From Rhodospirillales bacterium (GTDB taxonomy: Bacteria > Pseudomonadota > Alphaproteobacteria > Acetobacterales > Acetobacteraceae), in assembly GCA_018971565.1 (NCBI GenBank), contig JAGXAO010000003.1, positions 1 through 62,673 on the forward strand: a stretch of 62,673 nucleotides of DNA. The letters are read 5' to 3'. A model generated the notes under the pieces. That model was not told where the DNA came from. It did not search any database and saw only the letters and a list, made by a program, of their open reading frames with translations. Positions 27,079 through 37,446 of this stretch are shown here, piece by piece (position 1 is the stretch's first letter; every line of letters begins with the position of its first letter). The translations under genes were made by a program, and so were the position numbers.

Positions 27079-27522
27079 ATGAAACAGTTCTTTGGCAGTC
27101 ATGAGAATAAACGCGACATAAAGGGGCGTGTATCCGTTCCAGCGTCTTTTCGTGCTGTCTGGAGCGATCATCAGGACATGACTCTGATCCTGCGGCCTTC
27201 CTTCATTGAGGGGTGTGTGGAAGCCTGGCCATTGCCCAATTACGAGCGGTTTCAGGCTAAAGTGAATGCAATGGAAGAGATGAGCCGGGAGCAGGTAGGG
27301 CTGCAAACTCAGGTCTACTCCGATGCTGAAGAAGTGGAGTTGGATGGCCAGGGGCGGATTCTTATAACGGGTTACCTGGCGGAAATTGCTGGCTTGTCAG
27401 ATGCGGTGTTTTTTATGGGCCGCGGGGATCATTTTTTGATCTGGGAGCCGAAGGCAGGGAAGGCGTTCCGCGAGGCCTCCCGCTCCATGGCGCCCAAGCT
27501 CAGCTTTGGAGCGCCGGAATGA
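27079..27522 (+). CDS. mraZ: Transcriptional regulator MraZ
   Basis: First gene of the dcw cluster; a ring-shaped DNA-binding protein of the AbrB-like fold that represses its own operon. 147 residues from ATG 27079 (MKQFFGSHENKRDIKGRVSVPASFR), which matches the family N-terminus; an ATG at 27055 adds eight residues. The second half repeats the fold: VELDGQGRILITGYLAEIAGL, then FMGRGDHFLIWEP. Its stop overlaps the rsmH ATG (ATGA). Confidence 0.94.
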   Translation: MKQFFGSHENKRDIKGRVSVPASFRAVWSDHQDMTLILRPSFIEGCVEAWPLPNYERFQAKVNAMEEMSREQVGLQTQVYSDAEEVELDGQGRILITGYLAEIAGLSDAVFFMGRGDHFLIWEPKAGKAFREASRSMAPKLSFGAPE

Positions 27523-28454
27523 CGACTTATTCACATATTTCTGTGCTGCAAGACGAAGCGGTGGCCGAGCTCCAGCCGGTGGATGGTGGCTTATATCTTG
27601 ATGGCACATTTGGTGGCGGCGGTTATTCGAGGGCTATTCTTGAGCGCGCCGCGTGTAGCCTGTATGCGATAGACCGAGACCCGGATGCAGTGGCCCGAGG
27701 CGATGCGTTGAGTGTTGCGTATCCTGGGCGATTTGAGATTATGGCAGGCCGTATCGGCGAGCTTACCAATTTACTGGAAGCGCGTAAGGTTGATGCGCTG
27801 GATGGTGCCGTGTTTGATTTGGGTGTTTCTTCCTATCAAATAGATGATCCGTCACGAGGCTTTTCATTCCGTATGGATGGGCCGTTGGATATGCGAATGG
27901 GCAGAGACGGCCGTGATGCCGCGGAAATTGTAAATCTTTGCCCCGAATCCGATCTTGCCGATATTTTGTTTAAGTATGGCGATGAAAAAGCCGCGCGGCG
28001 GATTGCAAAAGCGGTTGTTGAGCGGCGTAAAATTCAGAGATTTGCGACGACGGCTGATCTGGCTGGCGTGATACGGAGTGTTGTGAGACCGGATAAATCG
28101 GGCATTGACCCGGCGACCAGGAGTTTTCAGGCGTTGCGTATCGCCGTGAATGAAGAATTGACCGATATCGAGGCTGCTTTGGAGCAGGCGGCCGCTTTGT
28201 TAAAGCCTGGTGGCAGGCTGGTGGTGGTCAGCTTTCACTCGCTGGAGGACCGGATTGTGAAGCATTTTTTTGCTGAACGTGCGGGCCGTATGCCGGCGGC
28301 TTCGAGGCACGACCCAGCCGGGTTGGCGCTAGCTTCTGCGCCACTGTTTAAGTTGGTAAAAAAATCTCCTGTTCTGCCTGGCTTGGCTGAAATCCGCGCC
28401 AATCCACGTGCGCGCAGCGCCAAACTTAGAGCGATTGAAAGGCTTGCGGCATGA
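27519..28454 (+). CDS. rsmH: 16S rRNA (cytosine(1402)-N(4))-methyltransferase
   Basis: SAM-dependent methyltransferase acting on C1402 in the ribosomal decoding site. 311 residues; SAM-binding YLDGTFGGGGYSRAIL, YAIDRDPDA, DLGVSSYQIDDPSRGFSFRMDGPLDMRM, and the C-terminal VVSFHSLEDRIVKHFF are diagnostic. It overlaps mraZ and ftsL by 4 bases each, so translation of the start of the cluster is coupled. Confidence 0.97.
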   Translation: MTTYSHISVLQDEAVAELQPVDGGLYLDGTFGGGGYSRAILERAACSLYAIDRDPDAVARGDALSVAYPGRFEIMAGRIGELTNLLEARKVDALDGAVFDLGVSSYQIDDPSRGFSFRMDGPLDMRMGRDGRDAAEIVNLCPESDLADILFKYGDEKAARRIAKAVVERRKIQRFATTADLAGVIRSVVRPDKSGIDPATRSFQALRIAVNEELTDIEAALEQAAALLKPGGRLVVVSFHSLEDRIVKHFFAERAGRMPAASRHDPAGLALASAPLFKLVKKSPVLPGLAEIRANPRARSAKLRAIERLAA

Positions 28455-29200
28455 TCGTCCGGCCATTCACATTCCTGACGGCCCTGCTCTTTGCTCTTTC
28501 CGGAGCCTATTTATTCGTCGTAAAGCACCAGAGTCAGTCTTTGGAAGCTCAGCTGGAGCAATCTGCTGGAGCCATTCGCCAGGATGAGGCAGCTATACGC
28601 GTGTTAAGGGCCCAATGGGCGCTGGAGGCTGACCCTTCGCGAATCGCGTCTCTTGCGACACAATTCACCGGGTTGCAGCCGATGAAGCCTGTTCAGCTTG
28701 TTACCTTGGCTTCATTAGCCAATACGCTGCCTGAACCGGGCAGCTCCGCACCGTATAACAATCCTGAGGATGAAGTGCCGGGCCTGCCTGGAGCGGGTAC
28801 GCCTCCACTGCCAATGGGGCCGCCGATTGAGGTGAAGGGGCGCGTTGCTGCTGTGCAATCCACCGCGCGTGGTTTTTCAGCCAATACCGGGCCGATGCAA
28901 CAAATTGATGCCAGTCTGCCAAAGCCACCACCTGTTCGGCCCCGCGTGCTCGTGCAGCATGGGGTGGTGCATTTAGCAGCTAAAGCGCGGCCACACCCGG
29001 TTCAATCTTTTGCAACAGTTTATGAAACCTCCGCGCGGGCCATCCCTGGCCTGCCAATGTCTCATCTGGGAAGGCGGTTACCGCTGGGCGCTCAGGTCGT
29101 ACGCATTCGAGCGACTGCACAGCCTGGGCCGGAAGTATCTGCAGCACCGCTGGGCGGCGGTTCCCTTCTTGGCATGGCCCAGGCCGGGGGCCAAAATTGA
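28451..29200 (+). CDS. ftsL: FtsL-like cell division protein with long C-terminal extension
   Basis: Position between rsmH and ftsI and the layout at the N-terminus identify it: a short cytoplasmic part, one TM (FTFLTALLFALSGAYLFVV), then a predicted coiled coil (SQSLEAQLEQSAGAIRQDEAAIRVLRAQWALEADPSRIASLA). FtsL with FtsB and FtsQ signals FtsWI to make septal wall. At 249 residues it is more than twice the usual length. The extra 150 residues are rich in Pro, Gly and Ala and end in an Arg-rich then Gly-rich stretch. It overlaps ftsI as TTGA. Confidence 0.85.
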   Translation: MIVRPFTFLTALLFALSGAYLFVVKHQSQSLEAQLEQSAGAIRQDEAAIRVLRAQWALEADPSRIASLATQFTGLQPMKPVQLVTLASLANTLPEPGSSAPYNNPEDEVPGLPGAGTPPLPMGPPIEVKGRVAAVQSTARGFSANTGPMQQIDASLPKPPPVRPRVLVQHGVVHLAAKARPHPVQSFATVYETSARAIPGLPMSHLGRRLPLGAQVVRIRATAQPGPEVSAAPLGGGSLLGMAQAGGQN

Positions 29201-31245
29201 CTCTCAATTTGAGGTCGGGTGATGGGCCTTCATCGAGGAGAAAAACGCGCTCGAATGCGGATGGTGCCAACCCGTCGATGGAAAATGTGCGCATCACCGG
29301 CCCAGACTTAGATCAGCGGGCGACGCTGGAACGAGCGCGTGGCCGTATGGTTGTGGGTGCCTTCCTGTTCATCTGCTTATTCAGTGTTTTGGCGTTGAAA
29401 CTTGTCTGGGCGACGATTGTGGCTCCCATTCACCCAAGCGCCGCGCAAATTGCAGCCATGACGCCAAAATTGAGTGTTACGCCGCCGCCACCAGGGCGTG
29501 CCGATATCATGGATCGCAATGGTACCATTCTCGCGGTTTCGTTGCCGGGGGCTTCGCTTTATGCAAATCCGCAGCAGGTGTCAGATCCTGAGGCTGCCGC
29601 TACCATGCTGGCCAATGCGCTGCCTGGCGCCAACTCTGCATGGTTAGCACATGAGATGGGTGTTGGCGTGGCGCCCAACAAACGGAAAGAGTTTGCTTAT
29701 CTTGATCGACTTCTAACACCTCAGGAAGAGCTGGCGGTCAATTCACTTGGGATACCAGGGATTTATTTCGAAAACCGTGAAGAACGCCATTATCCCGATG
29801 GCGATTTGGCGGCGCATATTTTAGGTGGCGTGAACGTCGATTCAACTGGTTTGGCAGGTGTTGAAAAATACTTCAATAAACGGCTTACGACTGTTCAACA
29901 GCCCCTTCAACTTTCGATTGATGCCGGCATTCAAAGCATAGTTCACGATGAATTGGCTTCGGCCGTAAAGGAGTTTCAGGCGCCAGGAGCGTGTGCAATC
30001 GTAATGAATATTCATACCGGAGAAGTGTTGGCGATGGTCAGCCTGCCGGATTATGATGTGAATGATTACCGTGACACCTCGCCGAATGACCAGTTCGACC
30101 GTTGTGTGAACGGGCTGTATGAACCCGGTTCGGTATTCAAATTACAAACGATCTCTATGGCGTTGGACAGTGGCATAGTCCATTGGTGGGATTATTTTGA
30201 TACAACACATCCTTTACGGATCGGGCGTTTTGAAATCACTGACTTTGAGCCTGCGCATACCTGGATGGCAATTCCACAGATTTTGAATGTGTCATCGAAT
30301 ATCGGAGCGTCCCGAATTGCTACGATATTAGGCCCAAAAATTGAGCAAGCATGGTACGAGAAGCAAGGATTCTTCAAACCGCTCAATATCCAGCTCCCCG
30401 GTCCACCGTTACCGTTGTTTCCGTCCAAAAGTAATTGGGGACTGGCAGCGACGATGACAGTCTCCTTCGGCGCAGGCATTGCCATTTCACCGTTGCAACT
30501 TGTTACCGCAACTGTGCCGATTTTGAATGGTGGGATTCGCTACTCCGCGACGCTGTTGAAGGTTGACCCTAATGGGCCGCAACCGCAGGGCGTCAGAATC
30601 ATGCAGCAATCCACTTCGGAAATCATGCGCAAGTTGATGACGAATGTTGTGCTCTTTGGTACGGGCCAATATGCGGCGGTACCTGGCTATGTGGTTGGTG
30701 GTAAAACCGGAACGGCGCAGGTTGTGGGCCCAAATGGGCGGTATCTCTTGCATACCAACAATGCTTCGTTCATGGCGGCTTTTCCCATGCAAGACCCGCA
30801 ATATGTGGTCTATGTGCTGGTGATGCAGCCGAAACCGGATGCAACGACCCATGGATTTACCACGGGTGGCTACATTGCGGCGCCAACTGTTTCTCGAATC
30901 ATCACTCGTATGGGCCCGATGCTCGGGATTATGCCGTCTTCAGGCGATGAGTTGGCAAAGCTTGATGCCCAGTGGACCGTGCCGTTGAATCCTTCTCCGC
31001 CGCAGGGGCAGCGTGCGCTGGGCCCGGATGATCCGCTACCACCTGATGCGAATGCGTTCGCGTATGAGCTTATGGGAAAGAAGCCACCGGTTGCCGCGGT
31101 TGAAGCCAGGCCAGTGGGGGATGCAAAAGTACGCCCGGCTGCTTCGAAAGGACGGAAGCCTTTACACGGTGGCGTTATGGCGCCGATCTCTCCGATGCTG
31201 AGCAACCACATGACCGAGCGGGACACTGGGAATGAGCAGGGTTGA
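29197..31245 (+). CDS. ftsI: Peptidoglycan D,D-transpeptidase FtsI (PBP3)
   Basis: Septum-specific transpeptidase anchored by one TM (VVGAFLFICLFSVLALKLVWATIV). Penicillin-binding motifs: SxxK in EPGSVFKLQT, SSN in VSSNIGASRI and KTGT in VGGKTGTAQVV. The PBP dimerisation domain precedes them (GRADIMDRNGTILAVSL). 682 residues from a TTG fused to the ftsL stop; an ATG at 29278 (MENVRITGPDLDQ) is the main alternative. About 90 C-terminal residues after the transpeptidase domain are Pro-rich and not part of the usual enzyme. It overlaps murE by 14 bases. Confidence 0.95.
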   Translation: MTLNLRSGDGPSSRRKTRSNADGANPSMENVRITGPDLDQRATLERARGRMVVGAFLFICLFSVLALKLVWATIVAPIHPSAAQIAAMTPKLSVTPPPPGRADIMDRNGTILAVSLPGASLYANPQQVSDPEAAATMLANALPGANSAWLAHEMGVGVAPNKRKEFAYLDRLLTPQEELAVNSLGIPGIYFENREERHYPDGDLAAHILGGVNVDSTGLAGVEKYFNKRLTTVQQPLQLSIDAGIQSIVHDELASAVKEFQAPGACAIVMNIHTGEVLAMVSLPDYDVNDYRDTSPNDQFDRCVNGLYEPGSVFKLQTISMALDSGIVHWWDYFDTTHPLRIGRFEITDFEPAHTWMAIPQILNVSSNIGASRIATILGPKIEQAWYEKQGFFKPLNIQLPGPPLPLFPSKSNWGLAATMTVSFGAGIAISPLQLVTATVPILNGGIRYSATLLKVDPNGPQPQGVRIMQQSTSEIMRKLMTNVVLFGTGQYAAVPGYVVGGKTGTAQVVGPNGRYLLHTNNASFMAAFPMQDPQYVVYVLVMQPKPDATTHGFTTGGYIAAPTVSRIITRMGPMLGIMPSSGDELAKLDAQWTVPLNPSPPQGQRALGPDDPLPPDANAFAYELMGKKPPVAAVEARPVGDAKVRPAASKGRKPLHGGVMAPISPMLSNHMTERDTGNEQG

Positions 31246-32614
31246 GATGCAGGGTGTGGAAGGTATTACAGCAGATAGTCGGGCGGTGAGGCCTGGATAT
31301 CTTTTTGCCGCCTTGCCAGGTGTTAAATCCGATGGCCGCCGTTTTATTGGTGAGGCTGTTGCCAAGGGAGCGATCGCGGTGCTTGCACCCGAGGGTACAA
31401 TGTGGCCACCTGGAGTGCCGCCTCGCCGGTTGATTATTGCCCAAGATGCAAGAGCAAAGCTCGCAGAGTTAGCGGTCGAATTTTTTGGTCGCTTACCGGA
31501 ACGGTTGACGGCGGTAACAGGCACCAACGGTAAAACCAGCACGGTAGATTTCTTGAGGCAAATTCTGGCTCTTTCCGGGCGCGGAGCGGCTTCCATAGGT
31601 ACGTTAGGAATAATCGCGCCGGGGCGCCAACCTTCTGGTAGCCTCACCACACCAGACCCTGTAACGCTTGCGCAAACTTTAGCCAGGCTTGCGAACGAAG
31701 GGGTAAGCGATGTGGCAATGGAAGCATCCAGCCACGGGCTAGATCAGCACAGACTGGATGGATTGCGGTTCGCTGCCGCCGGCTTCACTAATTTGACGCG
31801 TGATCACTTAGACTATCACGGCTCCATGAAGGCCTACGGCGCAGCCAAGCTGCGTTTGTTCGAGGTATTATTGAAGCGTGGCGGCGCGGCGCGGGTAATG
31901 ACGGATGTTTATCCCGAATTGATTGAAAAAATTCGTGAGTGTGCCGCTGCCAATGGACAAAACTTTGAGACCGTATCCGTTGAGCGTGTAGTTCCTCGGC
32001 CCAATGGGCAGATGGTGCATGTCAAGGGGAAGATAGTAGAACTGAATTTACCGGGGCGCTTTCAGGCGGATAATGCGGCACTTGCCGCGAGCTTGGCGGA
32101 AGCTGCCGGCATTTCCAATGCACTTGGTTTTTTACCGCAGCTTGTGGGCGTGCGCGGGCGTTTGGAGCAAGCATTGGTTTTGCCAAACGGCGCTGCAGTG
32201 TATGTTGACTATGCCCATACGCCAGATGCGATAGCGCGTGTGCTCTCTGCTCTGCGACCTCATGCGTCCGCTCGGTTGCACATCGTTTGCGGCGCTGGCG
32301 GAGATCGCGATCCCGGTAAACGTCCTCTTATGGGAATTGAGGCCGTGAAGGCCGCGGATGTTGTTGTCGTGACCGACGATAACCCCCGCAGCGAAGATCC
32401 GGCGCTTATTCGCCGCGCCGTCATGTCAGCTGCCCCAGGCGCCATAGAAATTGGTGATCGGCGGGCTGCAATTGCTGCTGCCCTTGAAGGGTTGCGTGAG
32501 GGGGACGTATTGGTGGTGGCGGGAAAAGGGCACGAACAAGGCCAAATCATAAAAGGAGAAACAATCCCCTTCGATGATGTCGCGACTATCCGTGAATTAG
32601 GTGGTGTGTCGTGA
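31232..32614 (+). CDS. murE: UDP-N-acetylmuramoyl-L-alanyl-D-glutamate--2,6-diaminopimelate ligase
   Basis: Adds the third residue of the stem peptide. ATP-binding GTNGKTST lies at 97-104 and the amino-acid-selecting motif DNPR at 383-386, which indicates meso-diaminopimelate and not lysine, consistent with dapA in the window. Other marks: TTPDPVTL, EASSHGLDQHRLDG, FTNLTRDHLDYHG and GAGGDRDPGKRPLMG. 460 residues, slightly short at the N-terminus. It overlaps murF as GTGA. Confidence 0.97.
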   Translation: MSRVEMQGVEGITADSRAVRPGYLFAALPGVKSDGRRFIGEAVAKGAIAVLAPEGTMWPPGVPPRRLIIAQDARAKLAELAVEFFGRLPERLTAVTGTNGKTSTVDFLRQILALSGRGAASIGTLGIIAPGRQPSGSLTTPDPVTLAQTLARLANEGVSDVAMEASSHGLDQHRLDGLRFAAAGFTNLTRDHLDYHGSMKAYGAAKLRLFEVLLKRGGAARVMTDVYPELIEKIRECAAANGQNFETVSVERVVPRPNGQMVHVKGKIVELNLPGRFQADNAALAASLAEAAGISNALGFLPQLVGVRGRLEQALVLPNGAAVYVDYAHTPDAIARVLSALRPHASARLHIVCGAGGDRDPGKRPLMGIEAVKAADVVVVTDDNPRSEDPALIRRAVMSAAPGAIEIGDRRAAIAAALEGLREGDVLVVAGKGHEQGQIIKGETIPFDDVATIRELGGVS

Positions 32615-33951
32615 GTATCGTTTGGACTGCGGACGAACTGAAAGCGGTGTTTGCGTCCTCTAAAGGGTGGGACGTATCCGGCATTTCTATCGATACGCGT
32701 AGCCTTAAGCCCGGAGATTTGTTTGTTGCGTTGGCTGGCGAGCGGGACGGTCACGATTTTGTAGAATCTGCATTTTCCAATGGGGCAGCCGCGGCACTCG
32801 TATCCCGCCCCATGGCGGGCAATACCATCCTTGTGCCAGACACGCTCACGGCATTGGAAGTTCTCGGTAAAGCTGCCCGCGCGCGCTCAGGCGCGAAGAT
32901 TGTGGCGGTAACAGGTTCGGTTGGCAAGACGACGGCAAAGGAGATGCTCCGCCGCGCGCTATCGGTATTTGGCAAGGTACACGCCGCAGAAGCAAGCTTT
33001 AATAATCATATAGGTGTGCCGCTATCCTTGGCGCGGATGCAGCGCGATTCGCGATTCGGAATATTTGAAATCGGAATGAACCATCCGGGGGAAATCGCGC
33101 CTCTGGCGGCTTTGGTGAGGCCGGATATTGCTTTAATTACCTGTGTGGACAAAGCCCATCTCGGGCTTATGGGTTCCGAATTGGCTATTGCCAAGGAAAA
33201 AGCCAGTATTTATGCGGCCCTTGTTTCTGGAGGCAAGGCGATTATCCCGGGAGAGACAGCTTACTTGCAGGTGTTGCGCGAGGCGGTGCCTGAGGGCTGC
33301 TGCTCACTTTTGTTTAATGGTCCTGAGGCGCGGCTGCTTGATGTGCTGAGCGGACCAGAAAACGCAGAGATTGCGGCAGAAGTTCTTGACCATAGGCTAT
33401 ATTTTCGGTTGGCGGCCCCTGGCCGCCATATGGCGAGCAATGCATTGGCGGTTCTTACTGCAATCGCGGCAATGGAGTTGGATGTTGAAAAGGCTGCAGC
33501 GGCGCTGAACGGGTTTGCTCCCTATAGTGGGCGTGGAACGCAGCGAATTCTTAGACTCCCCCGCGGTAAAAAAATTCTGTTGCTTGATGAGAGCTACAAC
33601 GCATCTGGCGCATCAATGCGCGCAGCTTTTTCTGTTTTGAAGCTCCAGCACGGCCGCCACGTAGCAGTGCTTGGCGATATGTTGGAATTGGGCGAGCACA
33701 GCAATGCCGAGCATCTGGCTCTTGCACCTGCGCTGCGCGAGTGTGCGGATTTGGTTTTTGCTGCCGGAGCGGGCTGCGGGGCTTTGTTCGAATCGCTACC
33801 CCAGGCCATACAAGGCGGGCACGCGCCGGATGCTGCGGCTCTGGCGCCTATGGTCAAAGCTGCACTGCATGATGGTGACGCCGTGCTGGTAAAGGGGAGT
33901 TACGGCAGCCGTATGCGTGATGTGATCTCTGTCCTGGAAAGTAACGGCTGA
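32611..33951 (+). CDS. murF: UDP-N-acetylmuramoyl-tripeptide--D-alanyl-D-alanine ligase
   Basis: Adds D-Ala-D-Ala (made by Ddl at 40.9 kb) to the tripeptide precursor. 446 residues from a GTG that overlaps the murE stop. Mur ligase marks: [69 protein letters not shown], and [10 protein letters not shown] near the C-terminus. It abuts mraY with a 1-base overlap. Confidence 0.97.
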   Translation: MSIVWTADELKAVFASSKGWDVSGISIDTRSLKPGDLFVALAGERDGHDFVESAFSNGAAAALVSRPMAGNTILVPDTLTALEVLGKAARARSGAKIVAVTGSVGKTTAKEMLRRALSVFGKVHAAEASFNNHIGVPLSLARMQRDSRFGIFEIGMNHPGEIAPLAALVRPDIALITCVDKAHLGLMGSELAIAKEKASIYAALVSGGKAIIPGETAYLQVLREAVPEGCCSLLFNGPEARLLDVLSGPENAEIAAEVLDHRLYFRLAAPGRHMASNALAVLTAIAAMELDVEKAAAALNGFAPYSGRGTQRILRLPRGKKILLLDESYNASGASMRAAFSVLKLQHGRHVAVLGDMLELGEHSNAEHLALAPALRECADLVFAAGAGCGALFESLPQAIQGGHAPDAAALAPMVKAALHDGDAVLVKGSYGSRMRDVISVLESNG

Positions 33952-35039
33952 TGTTTTATTGGCTCTTACTTCCGCTGGCTGGGCACATTCACGCGTTTAA
34001 TCTGGTTCGATATATTTCGTTCAGAGCAGGCGCGGCCTGCCTCACGGCACTGATTATTAGCTTTTGGGTGGGCCCGAAATTAATTCGTAAGTTACGGGCA
34101 ATGCAACGCCATGGGCAGCCTATTCGTATAGACGGGCCGGAGCGGCACCTGCTGGAAAAAAAAGGTACACCCACTATGGGTGGCACCTTAATTTTGCTGG
34201 CCCTGGGTGCCTCCACTCTGCTTTGGGCTGATCTGTCAAATGGTTACGTATGGGTGACGTTGGTTGTGACCTTTGGCTATGGTGCGATAGGCTTTGCAGA
34301 TGATTTCTTAAAGCTAACACGGCGCAACACAAAAGGCATTTCCGGGCGTATCCGGTTGTTGGGTGAGGCAGCCATTGGGCTAGTTGCGGCACTTTGGATG
34401 GTGCATCTTATGCCTCCCGCGATCGCAGAGGGCTTAGCTGTACCGTTTTTCAAAAATTTGTTGATTCCTCTTGGCTTTTTGTTTCCCGTGTTTGGTTTGC
34501 TGGTGATGATGGGTTCGGCCAACGCTGTGAATTTTACAGACGGGCTCGACGGTCTTGCCACTGTACCTACAATGATTGCGGCGGCGGTATTCGGGCTTAT
34601 CGCTTATCTTGTCGGAAACCGTATCTTCGCTGGGTATCTCGAAATTCACTTTGTGCCTGGAGTGGGCGAGTTAACAGTATTTCTGTCGGCATTAATCGGG
34701 GCTGGTATGGGCTTTCTCTGGTTCAATGCACCGCCGGCAGCGGTGTTTATGGGAGATACTGGCTCTCTCTCTCTCGGCGGGGCTTTGGGTGCTGTTGCGG
34801 TGGCGACGAAGAACGAGGTGGTTCTCGCCATTGTTGGTGGTCTCTTTGTCGTTGAGACCATTTCCGTCATTGTACAGGTGTTCTGGTACAAACGCACTGG
34901 CCGGCGAGTATTTCTGATGGCCCCCTTGCACCACCATTTTGAGAAAAAAGGATGGGCGGAACCCACCATCGTAATCCGGTTTTGGATTATTTCCATGATT
35001 TTGGGGCTAGTGGGGCTTGCCACCCTGAAAATCAGATAA
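33951..35039 (+). CDS. mraY: Phospho-N-acetylmuramoyl-pentapeptide-transferase
   Basis: Polytopic inner-membrane enzyme that makes lipid I from UDP-MurNAc-pentapeptide and undecaprenyl phosphate. 362 residues with about ten hydrophobic segments. Conserved cytosolic motifs: [17 protein letters not shown] (acidic pair), [33 protein letters not shown] and the HHHFEKKGW loop. The stop overlaps the murD ATG (TAATG). Confidence 0.97.
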   Translation: MFYWLLLPLAGHIHAFNLVRYISFRAGAACLTALIISFWVGPKLIRKLRAMQRHGQPIRIDGPERHLLEKKGTPTMGGTLILLALGASTLLWADLSNGYVWVTLVVTFGYGAIGFADDFLKLTRRNTKGISGRIRLLGEAAIGLVAALWMVHLMPPAIAEGLAVPFFKNLLIPLGFLFPVFGLLVMMGSANAVNFTDGLDGLATVPTMIAAAVFGLIAYLVGNRIFAGYLEIHFVPGVGELTVFLSALIGAGMGFLWFNAPPAAVFMGDTGSLSLGGALGAVAVATKNEVVLAIVGGLFVVETISVIVQVFWYKRTGRRVFLMAPLHHHFEKKGWAEPTIVIRFWIISMILGLVGLATLKIR

Positions 35040-36331
35040 TGTTACCTTTTGCAGGAAAACGTTTTGCAATTGTTGGGCTCGGGCGGGCTGGGCTGCCGAC
35101 CGCGTGGCGTTTGCGTGAGTTCGGCGCAGAGCTTGTTTTATGGGACGATAATGAGACCAGCCGGGAAGCCGCTTCGGAGGAAGGATTCGCTCTTTCACGA
35201 CCTAGCAAGGCTGGGGTCCCTTTTGATGCCTTGTTGCTGTCACCTGGCATTCCGCACCGCCTGCCCGCGCCTCACCCAGAAGCAGCATGGGCTTTAGAAT
35301 ACGGCATCCCAATTCTTACAGACGCCGAACTGTTCTACCAAGCTGTGCGTGGGTTGGGTAGTAAGGCGCGGTTCGTAGGCATTACCGGCACTAATGGTAA
35401 ATCTACTACTACAGCACTGCTGGCTCATATTCTAACGGTGGCGGGCATTGCCAATGCGGCGGGCGCGAATCTGGGCCCAGCCGCGTTGTCGTTACCAGTT
35501 CTCCCGGATGACGGCGTCTATGTGCTCGAAATGTCCAGCTATATGTTGGAGAGACTCGCAAATCTGCGCTTCGATGTGGCGGTGATGTTGAATCTTTCGC
35601 CCGACCATTTGGACCGCCATGGAGATATGAAGGGTTACGAGGCCGCGAAGCGGGAGATTTTCGCACGCCAGGATGCTGATTGTACGGCCATTATTGGAAT
35701 TGAAGATAACCCGTCTCGACAGACGGCTTGTTGGTTGGCACGGCAACCGGCGAAATTAGTCACTATTTCGTCGGACTACTACGAAACGCCGCTGAATCGC
35801 GCCTTGGCGGGCAGGCATAATGCTCAAAATGCTTTTGCGGCCTCGGAGGCAGCGAAAGCCTTGGGTGTTTCTGAAGACGCAATTCTAGAAGGCATTAAAA
35901 CATTCCCCGGCCTTGCGCACCGTGCCCAAGAAGTAGCTGTGCGCGAGGGTGTGCGCTTCATTAACGACAGCAAGGCTACCAACGCGGATGCTGCCAGCCG
36001 CGCTATGGGTTTGTTTGAGCATTTTGTGTGGATCGGGGGGGGGGTTGCCAAATCGGGCGGCATTGATGATTTGGAACCTTTTTTTTCACGAATCGAAAAA
36101 GCTTTTCTGATTGGCCGTGATGGTGAAGCTTTTTCCCGGCGTTTGAGCGAAGCTGGCGTGGCGAATACATATCTCGGTACGTTGGAAGAGGCGGTACCAG
36201 CGGCGTTTGCCGCTGCAAAATCTGGCTGTGGTATTGTTCTGTTTTCTCCTGCTGCTGCAAGTTTCGATCAATTTCAGAATTTCGAGGTGCGTGGCGAGAG
36301 GTTTACTGTCCTGGCGAAGGGAGACGCCTGA
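35039..36331 (+). CDS. murD: UDP-N-acetylmuramoylalanine--D-glutamate ligase
   Basis: Adds D-Glu to UDP-MurNAc-L-Ala. 430 residues from ATG 35039 ([19 protein letters not shown]), which sits on the mraY stop; the open frame before it is inside mraY. Motifs: ITGTNGKSTTTALLAHIL, EMSSYMLERL, NLSPDHLDRHGDM, GRHNAQNAFAA, FINDSKATNADAASRA and WIGGGVAKSGG. It overlaps ftsW by one base. Confidence 0.96.
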   Translation: MLPFAGKRFAIVGLGRAGLPTAWRLREFGAELVLWDDNETSREAASEEGFALSRPSKAGVPFDALLLSPGIPHRLPAPHPEAAWALEYGIPILTDAELFYQAVRGLGSKARFVGITGTNGKSTTTALLAHILTVAGIANAAGANLGPAALSLPVLPDDGVYVLEMSSYMLERLANLRFDVAVMLNLSPDHLDRHGDMKGYEAAKREIFARQDADCTAIIGIEDNPSRQTACWLARQPAKLVTISSDYYETPLNRALAGRHNAQNAFAASEAAKALGVSEDAILEGIKTFPGLAHRAQEVAVREGVRFINDSKATNADAASRAMGLFEHFVWIGGGVAKSGGIDDLEPFFSRIEKAFLIGRDGEAFSRRLSEAGVANTYLGTLEEAVPAAFAAAKSGCGIVLFSPAAASFDQFQNFEVRGERFTVLAKGDA

Positions 36332-37446
36332 TGCCTCAGCTTTCCAGGGCAGATACCTCACTTGTTGGGCGTTGGTGGTGGAGTATTGATCGCTTGACGC
36401 TGATGGCCCTAGCTGTGTTGCTAGGTATTGGGTACGTGCTGGCTTTGGCGGCTTCGCCGGGGCTTACCGCGCATATTACCGACCCTCGAACCATGGCAAT
36501 GCTAAAACAGATCGCCTTCCTAATTGTTGGCGGGCTGACAATGCTGTTTATGTCGATGCTTTCTCTACGGCAAGTGAAGCTGGCTGCTTTGGGTGTAGGG
36601 ATTGTATTTTATCTGCTTACTCTTTTTACTCTTTTGCATGGAACGGAAGTTGATGGCGCCAGGCGATGGCTGTCGCTTCCTGGTTTTACTGTCCAGCCAT
36701 CAGAATTTCTTCGTCCCGCCTTTATCGTTGTTATCGGGTGGTGCATCGCAGAGTCGCGCCGCACGCCGGGTTTTCCGGGAAGGCGCGCGGCATTGTGCGT
36801 ATTTTTTGCCACGATCGCTTTGTTGAAGATGCAGCCCGATATCGGCATGACCTTTCTGTATACGATGGTGGTATTTACTCAGTTCTATCTTGACGGGATG
36901 GAAATGAAATGGGTGGCGGTTGCGGCATCAGTTGTCGCATTGGCGGCGGTTTATGCATTCTTTTTTATTACCCACGTTCATACGCGCGTCATGATGTTTA
37001 TTCATCCACCACAAGGCAGCCAAGCGCAGACCGCCTTAATGGCTTTTGGTAATGGTGGTATGTTTGGCCTTGGGCCAGGGGAAGGCCAAGTAAAGCATTT
37101 TCTGCCAGACGCGCGAGCAGATTTCGTTTTCGCAGTGGCCGGCGAGGAGTTCGGGCTATTTTTCTGTGCTTTCATCATTGCCGTATTCATGGCCATTGTT
37201 CTGCGTGCCATGGTTCGGCTGCTTGCTGAACCAAACTTGTTTGTGGTGCTGGCTGCGGGGGGGTTGATCTCTGGCTTCGGCATCCAGGCATTTATTAATA
37301 TGGCCTCTTCGCTTTCGCTTATTCCAACAAAGGGTATGACATTACCGTTTATTTCCTATGGCGGCAGTGCTGTTCTTGGCACCTCTATCCAAATGGGATT
37401 TTTGCTGGCCCTCACGCGTAGACGTCATGCGGGAGATGTGCCGTGA
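36331..37446 (+). CDS. ftsW: Septal peptidoglycan glycosyltransferase FtsW (SEDS family)
   Basis: Integral membrane polymerase that works with FtsI at the septum. 371 residues with about ten TM helices. SEDS marks: GARRWLSLPGFTVQPSEFLRPAFIV, KMQPDIGMTFL with the essential Asp, LPDARADFVFAVAGEEFG and LPFISYGGSAVLGTSIQMGFLLAL. Located between murD and murG, the classical dcw position. It overlaps murG as GTGA. Confidence 0.97.
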   Translation: MPQLSRADTSLVGRWWWSIDRLTLMALAVLLGIGYVLALAASPGLTAHITDPRTMAMLKQIAFLIVGGLTMLFMSMLSLRQVKLAALGVGIVFYLLTLFTLLHGTEVDGARRWLSLPGFTVQPSEFLRPAFIVVIGWCIAESRRTPGFPGRRAALCVFFATIALLKMQPDIGMTFLYTMVVFTQFYLDGMEMKWVAVAASVVALAAVYAFFFITHVHTRVMMFIHPPQGSQAQTALMAFGNGGMFGLGPGEGQVKHFLPDARADFVFAVAGEEFGLFFCAFIIAVFMAIVLRAMVRLLAEPNLFVVLAAGGLISGFGIQAFINMASSLSLIPTKGMTLPFISYGGSAVLGTSIQMGFLLALTRRRHAGDVP

